A stretch of DNA of 64,000 nt, from positions 62,001-126,000 of the forward strand of contig NZ_JBEMAR010000007.1 in NCBI RefSeq assembly GCF_040274945.1, in the 5' to 3' direction. Within the stretch, counting starts at the first letter, position 1; each line of letters opens with the position of its first letter. The translations under genes and the position numbers were made by a program. This document shows, piece after piece, positions 34,156 to 43,091 of this stretch. Under the pieces are notes generated by a model that ran no database searches, was not told where the DNA came from, and worked only from the letters and a program-made list of their open reading frames with translations. This DNA comes from Carnobacterium_B sp040274945. Its GTDB lineage: Bacteria; Bacillota; Bacilli; Lactobacillales; Carnobacteriaceae.

Positions 34156-35118
34156 CTACATTAAATGTCCTTCTCCTGTTTTTTTAGCAATGCCATTAAA
34201 TATTAGAATCAGACCAACACTTACAACAGATTTAAATATTCCAATAGCTGTACCAAATGAATACCTAAACATCCCAATACCATAGTCCAATGCGTATTTC
34301 TCAATAACCAGTGCTTTATCGGCAACAATATTATTGCCTAACAACATTTGTTTTTCGAATCCAATGTTGATTAGGTTTCCGATATTCATAATCATTAATA
34401 TTACAATAATGGAACGAATTGAGGGTAAAGTAATATGCCATATTTGTTCGAATCGACTAGCACCATCTACTTGAGCAGCTTCATACATTTCTTGATCAAT
34501 ACTTGTCATAGCAGCTAGATAGATGATAGCATTCCAACCCGTTTCCTTCCAAATATCTGAAACAGTTACAATACCCCAAAATTTATTTGGATCAGACATG
34601 AAATTGATTGGCGCATCAATCAAATGAAGGGTCATTAACAATTCATTTATGATTCCAGTTTGTGACATCGCTGTAATGGCAATGTTAGCTACTACTACCC
34701 AAGACACAAAATGGGGGAGATAAGAAATAGTTTGTGTAAGTTTTTTAAATTTTGAAAAACGAATCTCATTGAGAGCTATTGCAAAGGTAATTGCAGATAA
34801 CGTACCAAAAACCAAACCCAACATACCCATGCCCAGCGTATTTTTTAATGCGGTATAAAACATTGGTTCATTAAATAAATCAATAAAGTGTTTAAAACCC
34901 ACCCACTCTGAACCAAAAAAACCATTTTGTGGTTTATAATTTTGAAAGGCAATAATCCAACCTACTAAAGGGGCATAGGCAAAAATCATTAGCCATATTA
35001 CAAACGGAAGCGACATAAAAATCAGCATTTTTTGTTCTTTAATTTTTTTCCACGTTATCTTTTTTTTACTGCCTTTTCTTATTTCTTTATCCGTTTTCAA
35101 CAGCTTTACACTTTCCAT
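34156..35118 (-). CDS. Sugar ABC transporter permease (LplB-like)
   Basis: 320 residues with about six membrane helices. The EAA loop is MYEAAQVDGASRFEQIWHITLP (about 217-238). The late segment FRYSFGTAIGIFKSVVSVGLI is characteristic of LplB proteins. It is the first gene of the importer operon lplB-lplC-SBP, with a cre element about 55 nt upstream. Like the others it needs a separately encoded MsmX-type ATPase. Confidence 0.92.
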   Translation of the reverse strand: MESVKLLKTDKEIRKGSKKKITWKKIKEQKMLIFMSLPFVIWLMIFAYAPLVGWIIAFQNYKPQNGFFGSEWVGFKHFIDLFNEPMFYTALKNTLGMGMLGLVFGTLSAITFAIALNEIRFSKFKKLTQTISYLPHFVSWVVVANIAITAMSQTGIINELLMTLHLIDAPINFMSDPNKFWGIVTVSDIWKETGWNAIIYLAAMTSIDQEMYEAAQVDGASRFEQIWHITLPSIRSIIVILMIMNIGNLINIGFEKQMLLGNNIVADKALVIEKYALDYGIGMFRYSFGTAIGIFKSVVSVGLILIFNGIAKKTGEGHLM

Positions 35119-35172
35119 TACGAATCCTCCTTCTTCTTTACTTCCTGTCTTTCTTTATATACTTATAATAAA

Positions 35173-35186
35173 TGATAACGTTTTCA
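35173..35186. promoter_or_regulatory. Probable cre element upstream of the ABC importer
   Basis: TGATAACGTTTTCA matches the CcpA consensus TGWAANCGNTNWCA at all but one position. It lies 55 nt upstream of the lplB-like start in the region where the promoter must be, so catabolite repression by CcpA is likely. Confidence 0.65.
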
Positions 35187-35264
35187 ATTAATACCTTACT
35201 TTTTGAACCTAAGTATAGTAATTTTTAGCTATCTTTTTGTCAGTTCATTTTTCACCCAAAGAAA

Positions 35265-35307
35265 GACCTCTAAAAATTGAACTTTTCAGCTCTAATTTTT
35301 GGAGGTC
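35265..35307 (-). terminator. Terminator of the YesM/YesN-DUF4340 operon
   Basis: 14-bp arms (35265-35278 and 35294-35307, one wobble) form a hairpin 41 nt after the stop of the lipoprotein gene, followed on the minus strand by TTTCTTTG. Confidence 0.7.
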
Positions 35308-35348
35308 AGTTCGCCCTATGAATCGATTTTTGATTGAATAGCTATCTT

Positions 35349-36698
35349 TTAATTGGTTACCTTCTCTAACTCGTTTAAAGCAGTTTGTACAGTTTCTTTT
35401 GATGTCTTAAATTCGAAGATACCATTTTTTTCTACGGCGTAGTACTCACTTTCAACTATTGGCATAAATCGAATAATTTCTTTTTCTTCTTTACCATCAT
35501 TTAAGTAAATGTATGTGATCTTAATTTCATCTTCTTCTGTTGCCGCAGTCTTCTCATCCTCTTTTAGAACGGAATCATACGATAAGCTGGCTAAATATTG
35601 ATAAGTTTTTCTAAATGTGGTTTCTGGTAATTCTTTCTCAGCCACATAAAAAGTAGATTGAATTGTCGTTTCATCTTTATTGTCAGCTGTTAATTTATGT
35701 TTTGCTGTAATTGTTGTTGTTTGATCTTTTTGCTGAACCTCAATAGATTGTATTGCACTAAGAGGCATGATAGATATAAAATTATCTACTATGGTTAATG
35801 GGTCAAAAGAAAATTGCTCCATTAAGGGTGCTGGAACTTCATATGTTTGTTGATCACTATTGATTGTTACATAATAATTTTTATTCTCTCCCTCTGTCTC
35901 TTTAATAAACAACCTTTCTTCTTGTTTCCCATCTTTCAATATTAAGATCATAGTAGCATCTTCCTCATCTACTAGTTCCTCAACTTTGGTTCCTTTTAAG
36001 TTTGTTAATGTATTATAAAAACTTTCCATTTTTTGATATTCCACAGAAAATTCTGTTTGGTAACTTCCTTGTAAAAACCATCCACTAATAAACGGAGACG
36101 CTTCAACTGCATTCATACTTGTTTCAGTATTCAAAACGACTGATTGGTCTTTAGAATTAATCTCTATCTCACTTGGATCCTCAACTGCTAACTTGATAGG
36201 AGGTTGGATATAAACAAACTCAAATGTTTTTATATCATAAGTAACACTCGAAATTTGGTAATAAACATTTTCATCAGTTAGTTTGACCCAATCTCCTTGT
36301 TCATTACTAACAAATTCCAAATTGTGACTATCCGTTTTACTGGTCCAATTAAAAGTCGTATCCGGTTGTTCAAAGAATTCTTCAATTTCTTTCGTTTCTT
36401 TAACTGCTGTACCTTGTATAGACATAAGATTTGTAATAAGAGTATCAATACTTGTATTATCTAGATTACTTAATTCTGAAGATTCCCAGCCTGTATCCTT
36501 TAATTGCAAGGCTACTTCTTTTTTGTCAGATTCAATGGTTAACGATTGCGCATTGGCAATTGATTCTACTGCTATAGTCAAGGAAGTTTGATTTTCTTTT
36601 TGAGTGGTACTTGAACTTTCTTTTGTACATGCTCCAATTAAAAAGACTGAACTGCATAGAAGAATTAAAAACAGAGTGTGTTTACGGTTTATTTTCAT
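35349..36698 (-). CDS. Lipoprotein with DUF4340-like domain
   Basis: 449 residues. A signal sequence ends in LIGAC with lipidated Cys24. The mature part looks like repeated beta-rich units with similar phrases (TGWESSELSNLDN and later TNLKGTKVEE; DWVKLTDENVYYQ and EYYAVEKNGIFEF), consistent with the DUF4340 family of membrane-anchored proteins. Function unknown. It overlaps the YesL-like gene by 4 nt, so it is produced with the two-component system. An accessory role in sensing or binding glycan outside the cell is a guess from position. Confidence 0.65.
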   Translation of the reverse strand: MKINRKHTLFLILLCSSVFLIGACTKESSSTTQKENQTSLTIAVESIANAQSLTIESDKKEVALQLKDTGWESSELSNLDNTSIDTLITNLMSIQGTAVKETKEIEEFFEQPDTTFNWTSKTDSHNLEFVSNEQGDWVKLTDENVYYQISSVTYDIKTFEFVYIQPPIKLAVEDPSEIEINSKDQSVVLNTETSMNAVEASPFISGWFLQGSYQTEFSVEYQKMESFYNTLTNLKGTKVEELVDEEDATMILILKDGKQEERLFIKETEGENKNYYVTINSDQQTYEVPAPLMEQFSFDPLTIVDNFISIMPLSAIQSIEVQQKDQTTTITAKHKLTADNKDETTIQSTFYVAEKELPETTFRKTYQYLASLSYDSVLKEDEKTAATEEDEIKITYIYLNDGKEEKEIIRFMPIVESEYYAVEKNGIFEFKTSKETVQTALNELEKVTN

Positions 36699-37381
36699 AA
36701 TTGTTCTCCCGTTTCAGATGAATATTTTTTTTTCAAGTCAAATAATGCAGAGTAATTCGTTCTCATTAAAAAGTAAACGACTATGGAAAAAATACCTAAT
36801 GTAGCTTCACTTGGATACCCATACCAAATAATTGCAAAGGATAAAAGCGTCATCAAACTCAATAGAGCTTTCAAAAAATAGTTTTTAATCATTAAGAGTG
36901 AAAAAATGACTAAATTCTTAACCTTCACTTCAAAAGTTGCCAGTATAGCAAATCCATTGATTGTAGCAATCAAAATAAAACACCATGCTATGATACTAAT
37001 AATGGTCCATATCCTATATCCTTTGCTGATTAAATAAACTATGTCTACAGATAAGATAGTTATGACTGTCAATTGAATAAGCCAATAACGAATCGAAATA
37101 AAAAAGTTTTTTTTATAGGATTGGAAAAAATCTTTTGTGGGCTGAATTATTTTTTCTCGATGCAACTTTCCCATTGTATAAAATAAAGCTATCAAACTAG
37201 GTCCCATAGGGATAAGAGCAATATAGTATAAAGGAATCGATGAAAAACTGGTAGGAATTGAGAAAAACGTAAGAATAATTAGTATATTACTTATTATGAA
37301 ATAAATATTGGTCATTAGAAATGCATATAAATACTGCAATCCTTTATACAAAGGCGTTTGGATAATATTTTTTTGGCTCAT
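36695..37381 (-). CDS. YesL-family (DUF624) membrane protein
   Basis: 228 residues with about five membrane helices; typical DUF624 features are the N-terminal single helix and the middle KKNFFISIRYWLIQ segment. These proteins accompany YesM/YesN-LplABC systems in Firmicutes, as in the Bacillus rhamnogalacturonan yes locus; the molecular role is unknown. It overlaps both neighbours by 4 nt (ATGA), so it is coupled to the response regulator and the lipoprotein. Confidence 0.85.
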   Translation of the reverse strand: MSQKNIIQTPLYKGLQYLYAFLMTNIYFIISNILIILTFFSIPTSFSSIPLYYIALIPMGPSLIALFYTMGKLHREKIIQPTKDFFQSYKKNFFISIRYWLIQLTVITILSVDIVYLISKGYRIWTIISIIAWCFILIATINGFAILATFEVKVKNLVIFSLLMIKNYFLKALLSLMTLLSFAIIWYGYPSEATLGIFSIVVYFLMRTNYSALFDLKKKYSSETGEQL

Positions 37382-38901
37382 TTTCTATCACCATTTTCTG
37401 CTATTTTCTTCTGGTATTGTTTTGGGCTGACACCCATAATTTTTTTGAATTTTTTATGAAAGTAATCGCTATTTGAGTATCCTACTTTTTCAGCAATTTC
37501 ATAGACATAATAAGAACCGCTATTTATTAATTTCTTAGCTTGTTCAATACGTACCTTGTCTAAATAATTATGATAGCTTATTTTTTTCTCAGCTCTAAAT
37601 TTTTTCCCTAAATAAGAGTAACTGTAATTAAAATCTTTTGCTAATTCTGCTAAGTTTAAGTCTTTATGATAATTTTTCTTAGTATATCGTACAATTTCAT
37701 CAACAATATCTTGCTTTTCATAGGTCTCATAGAAAAATTGGCTAAAATCATAAAAAACTTCATTTAAAAATTCAATTGTTTTAATAATTGAATTTTCTGC
37801 AAGAATAACTGAAATAATTTTATTTTTTTCTTGTTCTTTTACTGGCTTTTCCATAATGCTTTCTAAAAATTCAATACAGTATAGAACTAAATTAGCTAAA
37901 TCAGCCTTCATTTTTTCAACAGACCAATTAGAATATTGATAAAGTTCAGTATATTGTCTTAAAATTTCAGTAATTTTAATTTTTTGTCTTTCTTTGATAG
38001 CCTCAGTTAACTTATTTTTCAGCTCATCTCGCGTATTCCTCACACCATCTTTTCCCTCTAATCTTGCTTTGATGATTTCATAGGATAATACCGGTTGTGT
38101 GGGAAATAAATATCTTTTTTCTTCTAACTCTATTATCTCTTGATATAATGCTTGCAACTGGTTTATAGAATGACTTTCTTGACTGACAGATAGATAGATT
38201 TTACTAGTTAATTGGTTTAACTGTTCTTGAAGTTGATCTTGAAAGTGATCTATTTTTTGATGTTCTTTCTGACACAATAAAATATATAAATAATTTCCAT
38301 GATTGAATACAAATGACGTATATTCTTCTATTGTTGGAATGGCTGCCTTTAATTGATCTTGACTAATTTTTCTATGGTCATAATGACAACCAATTATTTG
38401 ATAAGAGTGATAGGATGATAAGCAGTTGATTTCTTCTGAAAATTCGTTATTGAGAATGTAGGCCTTTATTTTTGTAAGTACTGTGTAATCTTTATACTTT
38501 TTGGCATTTTCATGTTGTTCTTTTTGTTCATCTAACTGTTTCTTTTCTTGTTTCAACATACGTATCAATTCATCTTCATCAATCGGTTTTAAAAGATAAA
38601 ATAGCATACCTAATGACATGGCTTCTTGTGCATAGGAAAAGTCAGAATATCCTGAAAGGATAATAAATCTGGATAAAAGATGATCTTTTTTTGCTTCTCT
38701 TACCATTTCTATACCAGACATTCCTGGCATTTTGATATCCGTAATAATTAATTCCGGTTTTAATTCATGGATTTTATCTAAACCTATTTTCCCATTTTCT
38801 GCCGTTCCAGCTATCGTAAAACCATAGGATTCCCAATCAATGATATACTGTAGCCCTTCACGTACAATTGGCTCATCGTCAACAATCAGAACCTTATACA
38901 T
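37378..38901 (-). CDS. Response regulator, receiver plus AraC output (YesN-like)
   Basis: 507 residues. The receiver domain (1-125) has acidic pocket D8-D9 and phosphoacceptor Asp55 in LIITDIKMPG, with Lys in LLKPID. A variable middle part with predicted coiled coil follows. The AraC double HTH (about 395-500) reads LNLAELAKDFNYSYSYLGKKFR and VGYSNSDYFHKKFKK. It overlaps the histidine kinase gene by 8 nt. It probably activates the importer and glycosidase operons when the kinase senses extracellular oligosaccharide. Confidence 0.92.
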   Translation of the reverse strand: MYKVLIVDDEPIVREGLQYIIDWESYGFTIAGTAENGKIGLDKIHELKPELIITDIKMPGMSGIEMVREAKKDHLLSRFIILSGYSDFSYAQEAMSLGMLFYLLKPIDEDELIRMLKQEKKQLDEQKEQHENAKKYKDYTVLTKIKAYILNNEFSEEINCLSSYHSYQIIGCHYDHRKISQDQLKAAIPTIEEYTSFVFNHGNYLYILLCQKEHQKIDHFQDQLQEQLNQLTSKIYLSVSQESHSINQLQALYQEIIELEEKRYLFPTQPVLSYEIIKARLEGKDGVRNTRDELKNKLTEAIKERQKIKITEILRQYTELYQYSNWSVEKMKADLANLVLYCIEFLESIMEKPVKEQEKNKIISVILAENSIIKTIEFLNEVFYDFSQFFYETYEKQDIVDEIVRYTKKNYHKDLNLAELAKDFNYSYSYLGKKFRAEKKISYHNYLDKVRIEQAKKLINSGSYYVYEIAEKVGYSNSDYFHKKFKKIMGVSPKQYQKKIAENGDRK

Positions 38902-40735
38902 TTTCCCCTACCCCTTTATCTTTACTTAGTTGTTTAATTGGTAAACAAATAATCACTTTTGTTCCCTCACCCAAAATACTTTCAATATCTAATCCATAAT
39001 CTTCACCATAAAAATGTTTAATCCGTTGATTCACATTATTGATTCCAATTCGATTGGCTTCTCCTTCAGTTTCTAACATGAGTTTTAATTTCTGAAGTTT
39101 TCCTTCTTCAATTCCAATGCCATTATCGATTATATGAATAATCAACTCCTTATTTTTTTCTAAAACGAGGACCTCCACTTTTCCTCCTTCTTCTTTAGAT
39201 TCAATTCCATGAATAAAGGAATTTTCAACAATAGGTTGAATAATTAAAGGAATGATTTGATAGTCTTCTTGTATTTCTTGAGTTATCATATAGTCGATAC
39301 GATCCCCAAATCGCAATTTTTGAATTTGTAAGTACATCTCTGTAAAGGATAGTTCTTCACTCAGAGGCTGTTCCTTGAGATTCCCTTCAAGAGCTTTTCT
39401 CATCAGCTTACTTAAGATCTTTATGATCACTGCTACTTCTTTATCATTATTATTGAAAGCTTTCATTCGAATCATTTCCAAAGTATTATATAAAAAATGC
39501 GGATTGATTTGACTAGCTAGAACTTTGAATTGTGTTTCTTTTTGTTGGATTTCTAAGTTTTTTTCTTGAATGTCATGTTGATAATTTTCTTCTATCAATT
39601 GTTTTAAGCTTTGTACTGTTTGATACAAATGATCGTATACTTCTGTAATTTCATCATTCCCTTCAATCTTTTCTGGAATTTCTAGGTTACCGTTTGCCAC
39701 TTTACTTATAGCCTTGTTGAGTTTAATCACTCTTTCATTAAATTTCCGGATAAATAATCCTAGTAAAATAATTGAGAGAGCAAAAAAAGCGAGTACAACA
39801 AGATAAGATAACATGATATCCTTATTAGCTTCCCATACTACCTTTTTAGTAGGGACCATTCCAATGACATTAATCGTTGATTGGTTCGTCTTAGGTATAT
39901 CTAAACGACGACTATTTATTATAAAATCTTGGCCACTAATTTCTTGCTGTATATTTTCCGTGTCGCTTTTAAATTCTTTATTTACATTACTTATGTGGTA
40001 GTTTTGATACATCTCCAATGTATTTACGGTTTGAGGATAATTGAAAAGAAGGTTTTTATTATTTAATGTGATGAAAACAGGATCAGATGAGTCAATTAGA
40101 ATTTCTTGAAGAACTTCATTATCAAATGCAATAGATAATACTCCTATCAGTTCTTTATCTCTAAAAATTGAACGTGTCAAATTAAAATAAGTTTTTCCGG
40201 TAATCGGATCTGCTATTTCTTCCCAACTGATCTGCCCTTTTTTTTGCAGTGATTCCTGATACCAGTCTTTTTTTACTATTTCTGGTTCTGCAAAAAAAAT
40301 ACCATTTGTACTTGTTAAAGTCGGATTATCAACATAAAATCGGATATTCTCAATTTCATCATAATACTTAATGTAATCATCAAACATCTCATAGTCACCA
40401 TATGCTTGAAAAACTTCAAACGTATCTTGGTACTGATGCGTTACCAATTCTACTAAATCATCATCTTGATAGATCCAGTCTGCAATACGAATAACTGTTG
40501 ATAAATTTTTCAAGAAAAAAGTTTCGATCCTTTCATTATTGCTTTCAATTTCCTCTATTTTTGTATTGATCATATTTTGGCGAATTTCGGTTGCTAAAAA
40601 TAATCCAACTAAAATAATGGGTATCATCAAAACTAAAATGTAAGATCCCAATAGTTTTTGTTTAATGGTAACTTTCATTTCTTTTTTTTTTAAAAAATTC
40701 CATATTTTTTTTATCCCTTTTTTCATTGCCAACAT
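38894..40735 (-). CDS. Sensor histidine kinase (YesM-like)
   Basis: Up to 613 residues; ATG at 40726 (three codons in) is better spaced from AGGG. Two membrane helices (about 28-48 and 295-318) flank a dCache-like extracellular sensor domain. Then come a HAMP region and a His_kinase domain with phospho-His in ASQINPHFLYNTLEMIR, followed by the ATPase N and G boxes PIVENSFIHGIE and DNGIGI. This is the LytS/YesM class. It should detect a ligand outside or a ligand-loaded binding protein. It pairs with the response regulator that follows directly. Confidence 0.92.
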   Translation of the reverse strand: MLAMKKGIKKIWNFLKKKEMKVTIKQKLLGSYILVLMIPIILVGLFLATEIRQNMINTKIEEIESNNERIETFFLKNLSTVIRIADWIYQDDDLVELVTHQYQDTFEVFQAYGDYEMFDDYIKYYDEIENIRFYVDNPTLTSTNGIFFAEPEIVKKDWYQESLQKKGQISWEEIADPITGKTYFNLTRSIFRDKELIGVLSIAFDNEVLQEILIDSSDPVFITLNNKNLLFNYPQTVNTLEMYQNYHISNVNKEFKSDTENIQQEISGQDFIINSRRLDIPKTNQSTINVIGMVPTKKVVWEANKDIMLSYLVVLAFFALSIILLGLFIRKFNERVIKLNKAISKVANGNLEIPEKIEGNDEITEVYDHLYQTVQSLKQLIEENYQHDIQEKNLEIQQKETQFKVLASQINPHFLYNTLEMIRMKAFNNNDKEVAVIIKILSKLMRKALEGNLKEQPLSEELSFTEMYLQIQKLRFGDRIDYMITQEIQEDYQIIPLIIQPIVENSFIHGIESKEEGGKVEVLVLEKNKELIIHIIDNGIGIEEGKLQKLKLMLETEGEANRIGINNVNQRIKHFYGEDYGLDIESILGEGTKVIICLPIKQLSKDKGVGENV

Positions 40736-40786
40736 CCCTATTTATTATATAAACCTAATTTTAAGCGCATACATTTTTAACCAAAA

Positions 40787-43069
40787 CTATTTTTCTTTTC
40801 TAGAAATAATGCTTTCAAGTTGATATTGTAAGCCTTTTTTTAATTGTAATTCAATTTTCTTTGTTTTTAAACCTTTTCTTTCAGTAAAAAAGTAATTATC
40901 GTTTAAATAGATGATTATTTTACAATCTCTTTGGGCTTCCAACTTTAAAGAAAGTTCGCCACTATGCAAATTCCATTCTAATTCTTCTACCTTGATTTGC
41001 CCTGGCAAAAAAACGCCTTTTATCTTACCTTTAGATAACCATGAAGGCAGTGCTTTAAACAACGTAAACTCTGTTTCTGATTCAGGATAGATTAATGCAT
41101 CATGGTAAATTTTAGGTAAAGCACCATTGGCATCGATATTAAATACTTCTTGCTCATTATAATGCGCTGTTACAAGTGAGTCATACCATGCATGCTTTAA
41201 GATAAGTTCATCTAGTGCAGATTCTACAGCTTCCGATCTTTCAAGCGAGATAGCGCACATGGCTGCATGCATCCGACCGTGTGAAGAGCTTGTTTCACCT
41301 TCATTATTTAATAACCATGCGGATAGCTTCTTATCAAACGCTTTTTGAGTAGCATTCCAAAGTAACGGAGTGTTTTTCGTGATTTCTTTACTTTGAAATA
41401 GCGGATAAAACTGGGAAAAATGTCTATGGTTGTAATTTTCCTCTTTCGTAGGATCTATCCATTCTTTTAATATCCCTTCATCATTAACAGCATATTGCGG
41501 TAAAGATACCACTAATTTCTTATAGTTTTCAGGAATTTTTCCTCCTAAAGTTTTGCATGCTTTTGAAAGATTATTAAAAACTTCCTTTATAACAGCAACA
41601 TCCATTGTGGCATTATTACCCATACCATTTTCTGCAGAATAGGAAGGCTGGATCAGACCTGTTCCGTCTTTTTTATACTGGATAAAATCTTCATAAAATA
41701 AAAGCGTTTTTTTATAAAACGGAAGTGCTACTTGCTTTAAAAAATCCTTATCTTGTGTATAATCAAAATATTCTTGGTAAAAGTGAGCTAACCAACCGGC
41801 ACCACTTGTCCAAAAAACTAAAGGCCATTCTCGATTCCAATGTACATGTTTTGCTGTAGTACTGGCATGAGCTGGCACCAAGTAACCCCTACACCCAAAA
41901 TACTTCATCGCGTTCTCTTCAAAATCTTTTTCATATTCCTTCATACGAGAAAAAAATCCAGTGTATTTTTCTGATAAGCCCAAACTATTTAATGAAGAGA
42001 TAGCTAATTGTATATTTGTATCCATTGTATAGTCTCCACTCCATGCAGGAGAAAAGTCTCCACCCCATATTCCTTGTAAATTTGGCATAGCTTCACCTAT
42101 AGATGAATGAATAACATAGCGACTGGCATCATACAATTTCTCATATAAAACTAGTGGAACTTGATTGGTTCGTTTCATTTCTTCTACTATGGATTCTAGA
42201 CTTCTTGAACGCTCTTCATCGGTTGTTAATTGAAGCGATGATTGATCATACTTCTTTTTATGATCTGTTATATGCTCTTCCAAAATAGATTTGAAATTCT
42301 TTGTCGCTAAAATTTCTTCCTCTTCGTTCCAAAAGATTCGTATAATGAATTCAACTTTCTTAATTTGTTTAAAATGCAACCCTTTATCGTTACTTGAAGC
42401 CATACTGTTTGACCATTCTAGAACGGTTGTGTAAAAACTATCATCCTGGTATCTATTTTTTTGTATAGCAGTTGTTGGTGAATACTTGACCGTTTGGTTT
42501 AACCGTTCATTTTGGAAATTCTCTAACGACAAGGTTAAGTCGAATGGCTGGTCGGATTCAATTGAGAATACTAATACATTTTCTTTTTCAGAAGAAAACA
42601 ATTGCTTTTCATACCATCGTTCACTACTATCTTGGTGTATTTCGGTGACCAGCCCTTTTTGGTAATCTAACTGTCTGACATACGAATTCTTTTTGACGGT
42701 TGTATTGTCTAATGCCAAATTCAATTGAAAAGCAGGATGATATCGATCGCTCATTGTAAGACCAGCATAGTCTTTTTCGATTGCTTTTTCTTCAAAAAAA
42801 TCGATTCCTGCTTGGTAACTATCAGAAGAAATGATTTTTCTTAATTCTGGAAGATGACTTGCTATATCTGGTAAATGTTCCATGTCATTTTCCTTTAAAA
42901 ATAATCGATGGTGGTTTCCAATCAGTGTTCCTGAAGAAGGTTCACCAAACAACACTCCTCCTATTGTTCCATTTCCTACAACATATCCATTTTCCCACTG
43001 TTTAGCATTTTTAGTGCTCCAGATACCATGTATAGGAACTGAATCAGATAATCCTTTTATTTTCTCCAT
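40787..43069 (-). CDS. GH95-family alpha-L-fucosidase/alpha-L-galactosidase
   Basis: 760 residues, full length for GH95, with no signal peptide. The N-terminal beta domain starts with WENGYVVGNGTIGGVLFG, a strong family signature. The (alpha/alpha)6 barrel includes LQGIWGGDFSPAWSGDYTMDTNIQLA, PSYSAENGMGN (equivalent of the conserved Ser-Pro-Glu-Asn) and FNIDANGALPKIYHDALI (equivalent of the conserved Asp of the FQIDGNFG motif). The first of the two catalytic Asn of AfcA appears replaced by Asp in TMDTN. It likely removes alpha-1,2-L-fucose or L-galactose from xyloglucan side chains. Confidence 0.82.
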   Translation of the reverse strand: MEKIKGLSDSVPIHGIWSTKNAKQWENGYVVGNGTIGGVLFGEPSSGTLIGNHHRLFLKENDMEHLPDIASHLPELRKIISSDSYQAGIDFFEEKAIEKDYAGLTMSDRYHPAFQLNLALDNTTVKKNSYVRQLDYQKGLVTEIHQDSSERWYEKQLFSSEKENVLVFSIESDQPFDLTLSLENFQNERLNQTVKYSPTTAIQKNRYQDDSFYTTVLEWSNSMASSNDKGLHFKQIKKVEFIIRIFWNEEEEILATKNFKSILEEHITDHKKKYDQSSLQLTTDEERSRSLESIVEEMKRTNQVPLVLYEKLYDASRYVIHSSIGEAMPNLQGIWGGDFSPAWSGDYTMDTNIQLAISSLNSLGLSEKYTGFFSRMKEYEKDFEENAMKYFGCRGYLVPAHASTTAKHVHWNREWPLVFWTSGAGWLAHFYQEYFDYTQDKDFLKQVALPFYKKTLLFYEDFIQYKKDGTGLIQPSYSAENGMGNNATMDVAVIKEVFNNLSKACKTLGGKIPENYKKLVVSLPQYAVNDEGILKEWIDPTKEENYNHRHFSQFYPLFQSKEITKNTPLLWNATQKAFDKKLSAWLLNNEGETSSSHGRMHAAMCAISLERSEAVESALDELILKHAWYDSLVTAHYNEQEVFNIDANGALPKIYHDALIYPESETEFTLFKALPSWLSKGKIKGVFLPGQIKVEELEWNLHSGELSLKLEAQRDCKIIIYLNDNYFFTERKGLKTKKIELQLKKGLQYQLESIISRKEK

Positions 43070-43091
43070 TATTGATCACTTCTCCTCAATT

